Shown here in pieces: positions 29,964 through 39,424 of a stretch of 64,000 nucleotides of DNA (the first letter of the stretch is position 1; each line of letters begins with the position of its first letter). The DNA comes from Photobacterium profundum. Its GTDB lineage: Bacteria > Pseudomonadota > Gammaproteobacteria > Enterobacterales > Vibrionaceae. The notes under the pieces are model-generated. The model did not search any database and was not told where the DNA came from. It was given only the letters and a program-made list of their open reading frames with translations. The stretch covers positions 62,001 through 126,000 of the forward strand of contig NZ_PYOD01000008.1 of assembly GCF_003026285.1 (NCBI RefSeq). Direction: 5' to 3'. The position numbers and the translations under genes are program-made.

Positions 29964-30080
29964 TATTGTAAAAACGCTTTTAAACCTTTTTCTTCGTTCT
30001 TTTCCCATTATTCTTCCTCTCAGTTACAACCAATGTGGTTTATCACCAAAGTACTCAATTGAATATTTAAAGGAATAGAA

Positions 30081-30365
30081 ATGAAGACGATTATTAAAAT
30101 GGCACTATTTTCAGTTTTGTTACTCTTAGCGCCTTTAAGTCAGGCTGCGACTGAACACGAAGGGATTGAAATAAAAGTTAACATTAATAATGCAAACGCA
30201 GAAGAATTAGATAAATTGTTGATTGGTATTGGTCCAGAAAAAGCCGAAAGTATCATTATCTACCGTAAAGAAAAGGGTGATTTTCAGACTGCAGATGATT
30301 TGATTAATGTGAAAGGTATTGGCCTTTCAATTGTTGATAAAAACAGAAAAAGAATAGAATTATAA
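30081..30365 (+). CDS. comEA: ComEA-family helix-hairpin-helix DNA-uptake protein
   Basis: 94 residues. Signal peptide 1-23 (cut after SQAA), then a single helix-hairpin-helix pair (about 35-94) with VNINNANAEELDKLL and VKGIGLSIV. In Vibrio cholerae the gene right after ppiD encodes ComEA, the periplasmic DNA-binding ratchet that pulls transforming DNA through the outer membrane; E. coli ybaV is the positional counterpart. Homology and position together support the name; competence in this organism is inferred, not shown. Confidence 0.88.
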   Translation: MKTIIKMALFSVLLLLAPLSQAATEHEGIEIKVNINNANAEELDKLLIGIGPEKAESIIIYRKEKGDFQTADDLINVKGIGLSIVDKNRKRIEL

Positions 30366-30489
30366 ATGACTTGCAGATAACACGAGAAGGAGAGAGGTGT
30401 AGTACTCCTTCATGAATGACTGTCCTGTCTCTATAGATCTCCTGGTCGTTTGTAAGCTAGCTTTTCGCCTGCTTAGAGCCCAACAAACT

Positions 30490-30525
30490 CTCGCTGAAAC
30501 GAGCATATTGAGGTAACGAGGGTAT
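30490..30525 (+). repeat. Dispersed intergenic repeat, copy A
   Basis: CTCGCTGAAACGAGC (30490-30504) followed by ATATTGAGGTAACG. The first part can form a CTCG/CGAG hairpin. Copies occur at 32317-32360 (diverged) and 50781-50809 (opposite strand, 27 of 29 identical). It lies between comEA and the convergent cupin gene. Confidence 0.75.
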
Positions 30526-30585
30526 CAGCCTTCCTTGGCGCCATACTTAAAAAATACAATGACTTACTTATTATTCAAGACATCA

Positions 30586-30924
30586 CTACTTCTTTGCGTT
30601 AAATAGTGCTTGGTCAGTTTTATCTTTTTCTGACCAAAAATTAATATTGAATTGGGCATCTTCAGATAACTCGACACGATGCCAGTATTCAGGAGGGCTA
30701 GTCGCAAACTGCCCAGCGCGAATAACTACGATGGCTTCTGGTTTTGTCGCATTTACATCTGCAAAACCATAATAAGTGACAGTGCCTTCCATTACACAAA
30801 GCTGACCGAAAACACCTTCAGCGGTATTGTGATGAGAAAGCAAAGCGGCTGGTACATTATCTTTGGTAAAGAAAGGAGTCGAACGTTGTATTTTCCAATT
30901 GTTCGGAATGCGTAAATGGCTCAT
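30586..30924 (-). CDS. Small cupin, DUF1971/TehB-like domain
   Basis: 112 residues from ATG 30924 (MSHLRIPNNWKI) with AGAGAGG seven bases upstream; a frame extension to 30960 is rejected. It resembles the stand-alone cupin domain found at the N-terminus of some TehB tellurite-resistance proteins: PAALLSHHNTAEGVFGQLCV, a central beta barrel and PPEYWHRVEL. The substrate is unknown; no methyltransferase domain is attached. The promoter carries a Fur-like box, suggesting induction under iron limitation. Confidence 0.8.
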   Translation of the reverse strand: MSHLRIPNNWKIQRSTPFFTKDNVPAALLSHHNTAEGVFGQLCVMEGTVTYYGFADVNATKPEAIVVIRAGQFATSPPEYWHRVELSEDAQFNINFWSEKDKTDQALFNAKK

Positions 30925-30995
30925 GGTTAACCTCTCTGATAACAAAATTTTATTGATCATAGAACGTGATTTGTTTGATCAATTAAGATGCATTA

Positions 30996-31040
30996 ATAAT
31001 ACACCTTAAGGCTCATTGGTCAATAATGATTCTCATTTGC
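30996..31040 (-). promoter_or_regulatory. Promoter with overlapping Fur-like box ahead of the cupin gene
   Basis: Read on the minus strand, TTGACC (31018-31023) and TATTAT (30996-31001) are 16 bases apart. AATAATGATTCTCATTTGC (31022-31040) matches 14 of 19 positions of the Fur consensus and overlaps the -35, a position suited to repression. Predicted transcript start is about 65 bases before the ATG. Confidence 0.7.
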
Positions 31041-31057
31041 CTTGTTTTTGAGACGTA

Positions 31058-31636
31058 TTAATTAGGGCGGTTATGCTGTTTTTTAGGATCTTGTTGAGAA
31101 GAAAAAAAGTTAATAAAGCCTGATGATGTACCTATTAACGCACCTATTAAGTGTGCTTCGGTTGCCACGCGAGCCCCAATGAGGGCTTCTGAGCTGGCGG
31201 AACCGCCGTAGGTTTGCTCCCAAGCGATCTTGATGATTAACCCAACCAATAATAACCAGCCACCTTTAGTTTTTGTTCGTATATCATTAATCGCTCCCCA
31301 AGCGAATATGCCATGCAGTACGCCAGATAATCCAGCGTACCATTGCATGTTAGTGGCGAATATTCCGCCGCCTATTCCGATAGAAAGCACGATGATTAAA
31401 GCGGTGTAACGCTTAGCATTAAAATGGGCACGAAAAATAAAACTAATGATCAGGAGTGCTAATGCATTCATTAACAAATGTGCCCAATTGGTATGCGTTA
31501 GATTTCCTGTTAATATCCGCCATATTTCACCCTGAAGAATCGCATCACGATCCCAAGCAAGCCAAGGCTGAAGCATAGGCACTTGTGTAACAATGCAGAC
31601 TGTGATGACGAGAAATAAATACGTACGAATAGACAA
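31058..31636 (-). CDS. rrtA: Rhombosortase (rhomboid-family serine protease)
   Basis: 192 residues with about six membrane segments. The rhomboid catalytic Ser is S104 in GLSGVLHG and the His is H162 in ATEAHLIGA. The short length and motif style fit the rhombosortase subfamily, which cleaves GlyGly-CTERM tails of secreted proteins so they can be lipidated or released to the surface. No GlyGly-CTERM substrate is encoded in this window. The start is only 9 bases from the divergent DTW-domain gene. Confidence 0.85.
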   Translation of the reverse strand: MSIRTYLFLVITVCIVTQVPMLQPWLAWDRDAILQGEIWRILTGNLTHTNWAHLLMNALALLIISFIFRAHFNAKRYTALIIVLSIGIGGGIFATNMQWYAGLSGVLHGIFAWGAINDIRTKTKGGWLLLVGLIIKIAWEQTYGGSASSEALIGARVATEAHLIGALIGTSSGFINFFSSQQDPKKQHNRPN

Positions 31637-31645
31637 GGCAACCTC

Positions 31646-32296
31646 ATGAGTCGATATTGTGAACAGTGTAAAAAGGCTAAAAAAGCCTGTATTTGTCGCT
31701 GGATTCAGGTCATTGATGCTAAAACTGAATTGTGGATTTTACAACATCCATCTGAGATTAATCGAGCGATTGGCACTGCGCGAATACTTACTTTGTCATT
31801 ACCGAACGCACATCTATGGGTGGGTGAAGATTTTTCTGAACACGATGAAATAAATACCTTACTTAGTGATAAAAATAGAGATGCATGGATAATCTACCCT
31901 GGGAAAGGGTCTGTCCCTATCTCTCAGTTAGCAGCTTCGTTACCAGAACACACTGATACGGTGGAAGTGGGCTCGTCGAATAAGATCCGAACATTCATCT
32001 TATTAGATGGAACGTGGAAAAAAGCGTTTAAGATGTGGCAATTATCAAATAACTTACAACAATTACCCACCGTTAATCTCGATAATGCCGACAATGGTAA
32101 TTATCGTATCCGTAAATCACCTAAAGAGCAGGGTGTTTCAACGGTAGAGGCGGGCTACTTGGCGTTAATTGCGATTGAGGAGCCCTCTGAAAAGTTTCAA
32201 CCATTAATCGATACTTTCAATAAGATGATTGATTTTCAGATTCAACAGATGCCTGAAGGGCTTTATCAGAAAAATTATGGCGCTTCTAGCGACTAG
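31646..32296 (+). CDS. tapT: DTW-domain tRNA-uridine aminocarboxypropyltransferase
   Basis: 216 residues. The N-terminal Cys cluster (C5, C8, C15, C17) resembles a zinc site, and the DTW-family motif is DGTWKKA, with a downstream RIRKSP segment. E. coli YfiP (TapT), of this family, adds the acp group from S-adenosylmethionine to U47 of tRNAs. The start follows AAGG by eight bases. No other tRNA-modification gene is adjacent; the gene is convergent with the dGTPase gene and separated from it by repeat copy C. Confidence 0.88.
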   Translation: MSRYCEQCKKAKKACICRWIQVIDAKTELWILQHPSEINRAIGTARILTLSLPNAHLWVGEDFSEHDEINTLLSDKNRDAWIIYPGKGSVPISQLAASLPEHTDTVEVGSSNKIRTFILLDGTWKKAFKMWQLSNNLQQLPTVNLDNADNGNYRIRKSPKEQGVSTVEAGYLALIAIEEPSEKFQPLIDTFNKMIDFQIQQMPEGLYQKNYGASSD

Positions 32297-32316
32297 AGGC
32301 TTGTATTCTTAGGTTA

Positions 32317-32360
32317 TCTCAAGGTGCTGAAACAAACATCTTGAGATAACGAGGTATACC
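32317..32360. repeat. Dispersed intergenic repeat, copy C, with a strong stem
   Basis: GTTATCTCAAG (about 32314-32324) and CTTGAGATAAC (32340-32350) form an 11-bp stem around GTGCTGAAACAAACAT. The core GCTGAAAC...TTGAG-TAACGAGG is shared with copies A and B. It lies between two convergent stop codons and may also act as a terminator. Confidence 0.7.
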
Positions 32361-32381
32361 GTTAACCTTGCCGTTTATCGA

Positions 32382-33749
32382 CTATAAACCATGCCCTTCA
32401 TTGCCAATCGCAATTGTAGCTGTAGGTTGGAAAAGGGTGCTATACAGGCGTTGAGCAAACCCATCGGTCATTCCTGAAATGTAATCAGCAATTATACGGT
32501 GTGAATTTTCATTTTTCTCGACGGCATGTAACCAACGTTCTCGGGTGTTCTCTGGCAGCAAACGTTCTGGATCTGATGCAAAGGCATCGAACAATTCCAT
32601 CACTAACTGCTGGCCTTTGTATTCAGATAATTGAATTTCTGGCTTTTGCACCACATAAACGCTGACAAATTGCTTTAATACATCAAGTGCACGCTCCATT
32701 GGTTCAGTTAGAAAAGCGTTCCATTTCAGTAATGGTTCTTCAAAGCAATGAATGCCATCTTGAATTGTTGGGCCAATATGAATGGATGTAAGCAGAGCAT
32801 TTACCATTGCACCAATTGCATCTTTGCGTTGGTAATGAGTGCCAAACAAGTTTTCACTCAATAGCGTGATGCGTTCTTCTAACCAAGTGTCACCACATTC
32901 TGCCAACTTACTGGCGACAGCATTTTGCCATTGCTCTCGGTTTACAATCCCCATCACGATAGCATCTTCTAAATCATGCACACCATAAGCGATATCGTCT
33001 GCCAGTTCCATGATAGAGCAATCAAGCGACTTGAAGCGGGTTTTCTGGTGTTCGAGTGGTGATGATCGTTCAGCGCGCATCTGCTTAAACAATGCTTTGT
33101 CGTGATCAGACAAGGCTTCAAGCACCCATTGGAATGCCTTATTATCATCACTGTAAATCCCTTTAGCTGGGTGCCAGTCTTTGGATTTAAGGTGACGGAA
33201 ATTACTGACGTCGTTAGGGCGATCTGTGGCTTGAGTCTCTTGAATATAAGCCGGATATTTAAGTAAACCCAGTAGGCTACGTCTAGCGAGGTTCATTCCG
33301 TGGTGTTCGGTGTAGGGCTCTAGCAAGGTAACAATACGAAATGTTTGAGCATTACCTTCAAAGCCGCCGTGATCGCGCATCATGTAATTTAAAGCGACTT
33401 CACCACCATGACCAAAGGGAGGATGGCCAATGTCATGAGCAAGACAGATACTCTCCATTAAGCTATTTGACGGCAATAAATCACGAAAATCTGGTTGTTT
33501 GATTTTTAATTGAGCAACAATACCCGTACCGATCTGCGAAGCTTCTAAGGAATGCGTGAGACGAGTGCGATAGAAATCATGATTGCCCGCACCGTGTACT
33601 TGCGTTTTTGCCTGTAAGCGACGAAAAGCGGCAGAATGCAGAATGCGGGCGCGATCTCGTTGATACACAGAGCGATGATCGTTACGGCGCATTTTTTGTT
33701 CGTTACTCTTTCGTTGTTCCCAATCGGGTGATAAAACAAAAGTAGTCAT
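32382..33749 (-). CDS. dGTPase-like HD triphosphohydrolase
   Basis: 455 residues. The metal-binding HD motif is in [16 protein letters not shown] (about 105-120), with an upstream [10 protein letters not shown] segment; both are typical of dGTP triphosphohydrolase-like proteins (Dgt type 2). These hydrolyse dNTPs to nucleoside and triphosphate; substrate preference cannot be read from sequence. Its ATG shares one base with the stop of the upstream HD 5'-deoxynucleotidase gene (TAATG), so the two nucleotide-pool enzymes are translationally coupled. Confidence 0.9.
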   Translation of the reverse strand: MTTFVLSPDWEQRKSNEQKMRRNDHRSVYQRDRARILHSAAFRRLQAKTQVHGAGNHDFYRTRLTHSLEASQIGTGIVAQLKIKQPDFRDLLPSNSLMESICLAHDIGHPPFGHGGEVALNYMMRDHGGFEGNAQTFRIVTLLEPYTEHHGMNLARRSLLGLLKYPAYIQETQATDRPNDVSNFRHLKSKDWHPAKGIYSDDNKAFQWVLEALSDHDKALFKQMRAERSSPLEHQKTRFKSLDCSIMELADDIAYGVHDLEDAIVMGIVNREQWQNAVASKLAECGDTWLEERITLLSENLFGTHYQRKDAIGAMVNALLTSIHIGPTIQDGIHCFEEPLLKWNAFLTEPMERALDVLKQFVSVYVVQKPEIQLSEYKGQQLVMELFDAFASDPERLLPENTRERWLHAVEKNENSHRIIADYISGMTDGFAQRLYSTLFQPTATIAIGNEGHGL

Positions 33750-34333
33750 TAACTGATGTCATCCAGTGTTAAATTAAAGCTCTCTACAAACGTGTTAAGG
33801 AAATATTCCATTTCAGGTGTAGAACGTGTTTGTAAGGTTTTTTCTAGGCGCTTTTTTGCTTGGGTAAATTCGTGATTACCAGCATTGAGCTCTTCAAGGC
33901 ACTTCAGATAGGCGCATAATGAATCCGCTTGTTTCACTATCACATAGTCATCTTTATTGATGCAATGGCTATCAAGCAGTGGCGCATAATCTTCCTGAAA
34001 TTCTTCTGGTAACATAGATAACAATTTTTGCTCTGCTGCCAATTCGATTTTTTTGTATTCCTCTGCAATCGCAGGGTTGTAATACTTGATCGGGGTTGGC
34101 ATATCTCCAGTCAATACCTCGCTGGTATCGTGAAACATACCTAAAAGTGCAATACGCTCTGGGTTGGTATTGCCATCAAATTTTTTATTTTTTATCAGTG
34201 CGAGAGCGTGAGCAACAAAAGCAACTTGAAGGCTATGTTCTGAAATGTTTTCAGTTGATACACAACGCATTAGAGGCCAACGCTGAATTAGGTTCATGCG
34301 TGCTAGGTGCGCGAAGAAATGACTTTTTTCCAT
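33749..34333 (-). CDS. yfbR: 5'-deoxynucleotidase YfbR (HD domain)
   Basis: 194 residues. HD-family residues: H in [12 protein letters not shown], the HD pair in [22 protein letters not shown], and a distal Asp near [15 protein letters not shown]. YfbR removes phosphate from dNMPs and takes part in dUMP supply. Length close to E. coli YfbR (199), and its neighbour alaA is the E. coli neighbour too (yfbQ-yfbR). It overlaps the dGTPase-like gene by one base, suggesting joint control of deoxynucleotide pools. Confidence 0.94.
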   Translation of the reverse strand: MEKSHFFAHLARMNLIQRWPLMRCVSTENISEHSLQVAFVAHALALIKNKKFDGNTNPERIALLGMFHDTSEVLTGDMPTPIKYYNPAIAEEYKKIELAAEQKLLSMLPEEFQEDYAPLLDSHCINKDDYVIVKQADSLCAYLKCLEELNAGNHEFTQAKKRLEKTLQTRSTPEMEYFLNTFVESFNLTLDDIS

Positions 34334-34414
34334 ATCGGATGATCCTATTTCAGAAAAGAAAGACCAGTGGCTTGGGTATAATATTAAAGGTAACAGAAAT
34401 AGCTAAAAGCAGGT

Positions 34415-34446
34415 AAACAAAAGCCCCAGTAATAACTGAGGCTTAT
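34415..34446 (-). terminator. Terminator after alaA
   Basis: On the minus strand AAGCCTCAGT pairs with ACTGGGGCTT (one wobble) and continues into TTTGTTT. It lies 110 bases past the alaA stop and before yfbR. Confidence 0.75.
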
Positions 34447-34555
34447 AATCTAAAATGATGCTGGTGCCGAGGGACGTTAAACGACTGGGTCGATAATAAC
34501 GGTCAACTTTTTCGGCTATACCTGTTACTGGTGCTGCCTGTTATTGATCATGTTG

Positions 34556-35770
34556 CTATTGACGATAGTTATGCAAGAAGCGCTCTAGTCGACCAATTGC
34601 CATTTCTAAATCATCGACACGGGGTAAGGTCACAATCCGGAAATGATCCGGTTTTACCCAATTAAAGCCCGTTCCATGGACGATAAGCACTTTTTCTTGT
34701 TGTAAGAAGTCCAGTGCCATGCGTTGATCATCAACGATGTTGAATTTTTTCTGATCTAACTTCGGAAATAGATATAGCGCCCCTTTGGGCTTCACACAAG
34801 AAACGCCAGGGATTTGAGTGATCAAGTCGTAGGCCTTGTCACGCTGCTCTAATAAACGGCCACCCGGTAAGATAAGCTCATTAATACTCTGATAGCCGCC
34901 AAGCGCAGTTTGAATAGCATGTTGCATGGGTACGTTGGCACATAGACGCATAGACGACAGCATCTCTAACCCTTCAATATACCCCTTAGCTTCATGCTTA
35001 GGACCAGATAGCACCATCCAACCTGCGCGAAAACCACACACGCGATATGATTTCGAAAGGCCATTAAATGTGATGCAGAAAACGTCTGGCGCAAGTGGTG
35101 CGATAGAAGTGTGTTGAGCACCTTCATATAAAATCTTGTCATAGATTTCATCTGCAAAAATGATCAGCTTATGCTTACGTGCAATCTCAACGACTTCGAG
35201 CAAGAAATCACGGCTATAAACAGCCCCCGTTGGGTTATTTGGATTGATTAACACGATTCCGCGGGTATTAGGGGTGATTTTCTTTTTAATATCGTCAAGA
35301 TCTGGATACCAATCTGACTCTTCATCACAAATATAATGTACTGGGTTACCGCCAGACAAAGAAACTGCCGCGGTCCATAATGGATAGTCAGGCGAGGGAA
35401 CTAAGATTTCATCATTGTTGTCTAGTAAAGCTTGCATCGCCATAACTATTAATTCAGAGACACCATTACCGATATAAACATCTTCAACATCAAGATCGAG
35501 TAAACCGCGTTTTTGGTAATGCTGAACAATGGCTTTACGTGCAGGATAAATGCCTTTTGAATCACAATACCCTTGAGATGTCGGTAAGTTACGGATCACA
35601 TCAACCAGAATTTCGTCTGGGGCATCGAAACCAAATGGGGCGGGATTACCAATATTAAGCTTTAAAATTTTATGGCCTTCCTCTTCCATGCGCTTGGCAT
35701 GCTTCAGAACGGGGCCACGTATGTCATAGCAGACATTATTAAGCTTGGAGGACATCCCGATGTTATGCAT
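34556..35770 (-). CDS. alaA: Alanine-synthesising aminotransferase AlaA
   Basis: 404 residues. The N-terminus (SSKLNNVCYDIRGPVLKHAKRM) and LNIGNPAPFGFDAPDEI are near-identical to E. coli AlaA (YfbQ). The PLP lysine is in FNGLSKSYR; NPNNPTGAVY and the C-terminal Arg that binds the carboxylate are present. AlaA makes alanine from pyruvate and glutamate. Upstream lies a perfect 12-bp inverted repeat that probably matters for regulation. The start (MHNIGMSSKL) agrees with family length. Confidence 0.95.
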   Translation of the reverse strand: MHNIGMSSKLNNVCYDIRGPVLKHAKRMEEEGHKILKLNIGNPAPFGFDAPDEILVDVIRNLPTSQGYCDSKGIYPARKAIVQHYQKRGLLDLDVEDVYIGNGVSELIVMAMQALLDNNDEILVPSPDYPLWTAAVSLSGGNPVHYICDEESDWYPDLDDIKKKITPNTRGIVLINPNNPTGAVYSRDFLLEVVEIARKHKLIIFADEIYDKILYEGAQHTSIAPLAPDVFCITFNGLSKSYRVCGFRAGWMVLSGPKHEAKGYIEGLEMLSSMRLCANVPMQHAIQTALGGYQSINELILPGGRLLEQRDKAYDLITQIPGVSCVKPKGALYLFPKLDQKKFNIVDDQRMALDFLQQEKVLIVHGTGFNWVKPDHFRIVTLPRVDDLEMAIGRLERFLHNYRQ

Positions 35771-36296
35771 TGTTGTTTTCCTGCGAATTATTGTTTTATA
35801 GTGCCAAATTACACTATAAAACAGTATGAAAGGAATACCCGGCAGGTAAAAATCACGCTAAACAATATTTTGTACAATATAACTCTGTTTGTGGGAGTGT
35901 GATCAACTGCTTTATGCTTTGTCGTTTAGATAGAAACACCGTTTAAAGCTATAAAGTAAAAACTCCAACCTGTGTGTTTTGATGATTTACCATATTATTT
36001 GCTGAAAAATCATCATTTCCAGTCAATATACTGTTGGTGTTATCAATTACTGCAGAGCTTAATTCCCTTTGCCTGATCAAAGCAGCTGTTGTTCTCTATC
36101 CACTTTATTATATTGAAGCAAAATATGACCGTAAAAAAGCTGTCTGAGAAGGTATACATTTTGTAATGAAATAATGCCTGATAAACGTTCGATATTTATA
36201 TTGAGTGGTTACATCAATAGTCAGCGCGTGATTAGTGGGGTAGAATACCTGTTCATTATGAGGTTATAGATTTAACTATCATAAGGGTAGGATTGT
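35771..36296. other. alaA/menF divergent intergenic region
   Basis: 526 AT-rich bases. The only striking structure is the inverted repeat at 35792-35823, listed separately. AAGGGTAGGA at 36282-36291 is the menF ribosome site. I see no other clear promoter or RNA structure. Confidence 0.5.
35792..35823. promoter_or_regulatory. Perfect inverted repeat upstream of alaA
   Basis: TGTTTTATAGTG (35792-35803) is mirrored exactly by CACTATAAAACA (35812-35823) with an 8-base spacer CCAAATTA. It starts 22 bases upstream of the alaA ATG, where either a repressor or an mRNA stem-loop could act. Both arms contain AT-rich hexamers resembling -10 boxes. No known consensus is matched. Confidence 0.65.
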
Positions 36297-37697
36297 GTGC
36301 TCAATGATAGGCACATTTTACAATCAGCCAGGGATGACCGTTATGGTGCAATAGAGCTGAGTGAGGTTACCTTGACCGCATTACAAACTGCAGTTGATCT
36401 TTTAATTCAGAAAATTCAACAATCTTCAGATACAACCCAACGATTAATGGTATCGCTGGATTTACCAGCCAATACTGATCTAATTGATTGGATGGATTCC
36501 CAACCTTTATTTCCCAAGTTTTATTGGCAGTCTCGAGATTGCCGTGAAGAGGTTGTAGCATTAGGACAAGTCAAAACATTTACCGATCCAATGGTGGCAG
36601 AGAAAGTACTTGCTGATGAACAACGTATTTGGGGAGGGCGTTCATTCGATGGACGGACTAACCGTAACCGTCGTTGCCTTTCTTCTTTTTTCTTTTTACC
36701 TCAACTTGAAGTTATCCGTATGGATGGTAATTGGCAGCTTGCTGTTAATCTGTCTACTGATAAAGAAAAGATGCTAGAAGCTTTAAATAAAATTTCATCA
36801 ACGGCAACAGAAGTAGCAGAGATCAATAGCCATATTATTGGTCGAACACATGCTCCAGATTATTCGGGCTGGTCATCAATGATCGCTCAGGCGTTAGATT
36901 CTATTTCACAAAAAGTGTTTGAGAAAGTAGTACTTGCACGCCGTACAACACTGACGCTAGATGCACCAATTGCCCCTGCGCAATTATTAAAGGCGAGCCG
37001 TAAAAGTAACAATCATAGCTTTCACTTTATGATGGCGCTTGATGCTAAACATTGCTTTGTTGGTTCAACGCCCGAGCGATTATTTCATCGCCATGATCGT
37101 GAATTAAAAACGGAAGCTTTAGCTGGCACGATTGGACGTGGCTTTGATGCTTCAGAAGATCTTCGTTTAGCGAATTGGCTAATGACTGATAATAAAAACG
37201 GCTACGAAAACCGTTTAGTGGTTGATGATATTGTGAGTCGCTTGGTGCCTCGTTGTGAGTCGATGAACGTAGCACAAACTCCAGAACTGATTCGTCTACG
37301 TAAAGTTCAACATTTAAAACGTGGCATTGACGCTCAGCTTCACGAGCAAGTGTACAGTGCAGATCTACTTGATAGCCTTCAACCTACCGCTGCCATTGCA
37401 GGTTTACCACGAGATAAAGCATTAGCATTTATCAGTGAGCATGAACCGTTTGCACGAGGTTGGTATAGCGGTGCTGTTGGTTTCTTAAGCCGTCAGCGTA
37501 GTGAGTTTTGTGTTGCCATTCGTAGTGCGTTAATGATGGGCGATGAAGTTCATTTGTTTGCAGGGGCCGGCATTGTTCCTGGTTCGACAGCAGACAGCGA
37601 GTGGAAAGAATTAGATCGTAAAACTGCAACGTTGTGCAGTTTATTAGAATCAGGTCAACCTGATAATGAGTCAAAGCTGGAGCGAAAGACAGCATGA
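36297..37697 (+). CDS. menF: Isochorismate synthase MenF
   Basis: 466 residues from GTG 36297 with AAGGGTAGGA upstream. The C-terminal chorismate-binding domain shows VFEKVVLARRTTL, FVGSTPERLF, ELKTEALAGTIGRG and GWYSGAVGF, the isochorismate synthase signature. It converts chorismate to isochorismate to begin menaquinone synthesis. An entC-type siderophore role is less likely because the genes that follow are all men genes. The stop overlaps the menD start by four bases. Confidence 0.95.
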   Translation: MLNDRHILQSARDDRYGAIELSEVTLTALQTAVDLLIQKIQQSSDTTQRLMVSLDLPANTDLIDWMDSQPLFPKFYWQSRDCREEVVALGQVKTFTDPMVAEKVLADEQRIWGGRSFDGRTNRNRRCLSSFFFLPQLEVIRMDGNWQLAVNLSTDKEKMLEALNKISSTATEVAEINSHIIGRTHAPDYSGWSSMIAQALDSISQKVFEKVVLARRTTLTLDAPIAPAQLLKASRKSNNHSFHFMMALDAKHCFVGSTPERLFHRHDRELKTEALAGTIGRGFDASEDLRLANWLMTDNKNGYENRLVVDDIVSRLVPRCESMNVAQTPELIRLRKVQHLKRGIDAQLHEQVYSADLLDSLQPTAAIAGLPRDKALAFISEHEPFARGWYSGAVGFLSRQRSEFCVAIRSALMMGDEVHLFAGAGIVPGSTADSEWKELDRKTATLCSLLESGQPDNESKLERKTA

Positions 37698-39424
37698 CGA
37701 CAGGATCTATGGCCTCTCAGGTTAATTACCGTGCAGCATTAAATACACTCTGGGCGAGTTTAATGTTGGAGGAATTAGTTCGTCTAGGGGTGAAACATAT
37801 TTGTATTGCTCCTGGTTCTCGTTCAACACCACTAACGCTAGCGGCTGTTACGAATAATAAGCTTACTATTCATACACATTTTGATGAACGTGGCTTAGGC
37901 TTTCTAGCGCTCGGTATTGCGAAAGCTTCACAAGAGCCTGTTGCTGTCGTGGTCACATCTGGTACGGCGGTTGCCAATTTACTGCCAGCTGTAGCAGAAG
38001 CCGGCCTTACTGGCGAAAAGTTGGTATTGTTAACATCAGATAGACCCGTTGAGTTGATCCAATGCGGTGCTAATCAGGCCATTGTTCAGCACGGTATTTT
38101 TTCGCAGCATGTGACCGCTTTTCATGATATCCCCTCACCGACGTTAGACATTTCCCCCGCTTGGCTATTGTCGACTATTGATGAAGCCATGCAACTGCAA
38201 CAGCGGCAAGGTCGTGCGGTGCATTTCAATTGTCATTATCCTGAACCTCTATACGGGGATGATGCCGATTTTTCTGATTACCTTGCCCCCGTTACTGGCT
38301 GGCAAGGTGATGAGTTACCGTATGTATCGCACCAGCAAGCTTTAGTTCCTCACATTGCGATAGATAAACAGCAATGGCAATCATTAATCCAGCGTAAAGG
38401 TGTTGTGATTGTAGGGCGTATTGCGCCAGAAGAACTGGGTCAAGTAACCTTGTTGGCTGAAAAACTGGGGTGGCCATTATTAGTCGATCCACAAGCTGGT
38501 GGCAGTAGTGCATGGGCTGGCTTTGATGTTTGGCTGCAAAATGCCGATTGTCAGACATTTCTTCAGCAAGCAGATACGGTTATTCAGTTTGGTGCTCGTA
38601 TTGTTTCTAAGCGTCTATTGCAGTTTATTGCGACGAGTACCATCAATAACTATTGGTTGATTGATCCTCGTGCAGGGCGTTTAGATTCAACCCATTGTCG
38701 TAGTTTGCGTATCCAAGCACCAATTAATGAATGGACAACGTGTGCGTTGCACCTTACTGAAAACAGTGTGCACGCTGGTTGGGCTATGCCTTTACAAGTT
38801 GCATCTGAACGTTATTTCGAAATGCTGGTTGAATATTCAGATCAACTTACCGAGTTATCTTTAGCGGTAAATTTAGGGGCATGGTTACCTAATAAAACCG
38901 AATTGTTTTTGGGTAATAGCTTAATTATTCGTTTGTTGGATATGGTGGGTAAATTACCCTCAACAGCGACATTCGCCAACCGTGGGGCGTCAGGCATTGA
39001 TGGTTTGATAGCGACTATAGCTGGCGTTAATAAAGCCAGACAAGCACCAATGGTAGGATTGTTGGGTGATACATCACTGTTATACGATCTTAATTCATTA
39101 GCGTTACTGCGTGATGTATCTCAACCCGTTGTGATCATCGTAACGAATAATGATGGTGGTGGCATTTTCGATTTATTGCCGGTACCAGAGCTTCAACGTG
39201 ATGAGCTCTATCGTATGCCGCATGGGCTTGAATTTAGCCACGCTGCAGCAATGTTTGGTTTAGCTTATCACAGCCCAGAATCATTGCCTCAAGCCGAAGA
39301 ACAATGCCTGTACGCATTAACCCAGCTAAAAACCACGATCATTGAAATTAAAACCCCAGCAGGTGAGGCGGGTGAAATGATAAAAGCATTATTTGGGAAG
39401 GTTAAAAATGCGGCTTTACTCTGA
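37694..39424 (+). CDS. menD: MenD, SEPHCHC synthase
   Basis: 576 residues. Thiamine-diphosphate enzyme marks: the N-terminal PGSRSTPL and HFDERGLGFLALG segments, and the C-terminal cofactor motif GDTSLLYDLNSLALL through NNDGGGIFDLLP (GDxS...NN). MenD couples isochorismate with 2-oxoglutarate. ATGA overlap with menF; an in-frame ATG at 37709 (MASQVNY) is an alternative start. The menH start lies inside its last codons. Confidence 0.96.
   Translation: MTTGSMASQVNYRAALNTLWASLMLEELVRLGVKHICIAPGSRSTPLTLAAVTNNKLTIHTHFDERGLGFLALGIAKASQEPVAVVVTSGTAVANLLPAVAEAGLTGEKLVLLTSDRPVELIQCGANQAIVQHGIFSQHVTAFHDIPSPTLDISPAWLLSTIDEAMQLQQRQGRAVHFNCHYPEPLYGDDADFSDYLAPVTGWQGDELPYVSHQQALVPHIAIDKQQWQSLIQRKGVVIVGRIAPEELGQVTLLAEKLGWPLLVDPQAGGSSAWAGFDVWLQNADCQTFLQQADTVIQFGARIVSKRLLQFIATSTINNYWLIDPRAGRLDSTHCRSLRIQAPINEWTTCALHLTENSVHAGWAMPLQVASERYFEMLVEYSDQLTELSLAVNLGAWLPNKTELFLGNSLIIRLLDMVGKLPSTATFANRGASGIDGLIATIAGVNKARQAPMVGLLGDTSLLYDLNSLALLRDVSQPVVIIVTNNDGGGIFDLLPVPELQRDELYRMPHGLEFSHAAAMFGLAYHSPESLPQAEEQCLYALTQLKTTIIEIKTPAGEAGEMIKALFGKVKNAALL

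Noticed and set aside
34457-34500. tRNA-like fragment (GGTGCCGAGGGAC) between yfbR and alaA
   Set aside because: A brief likeness to a tRNA 3' part on the minus strand, but no T-loop GTTCGA and no stems; treated as chance.
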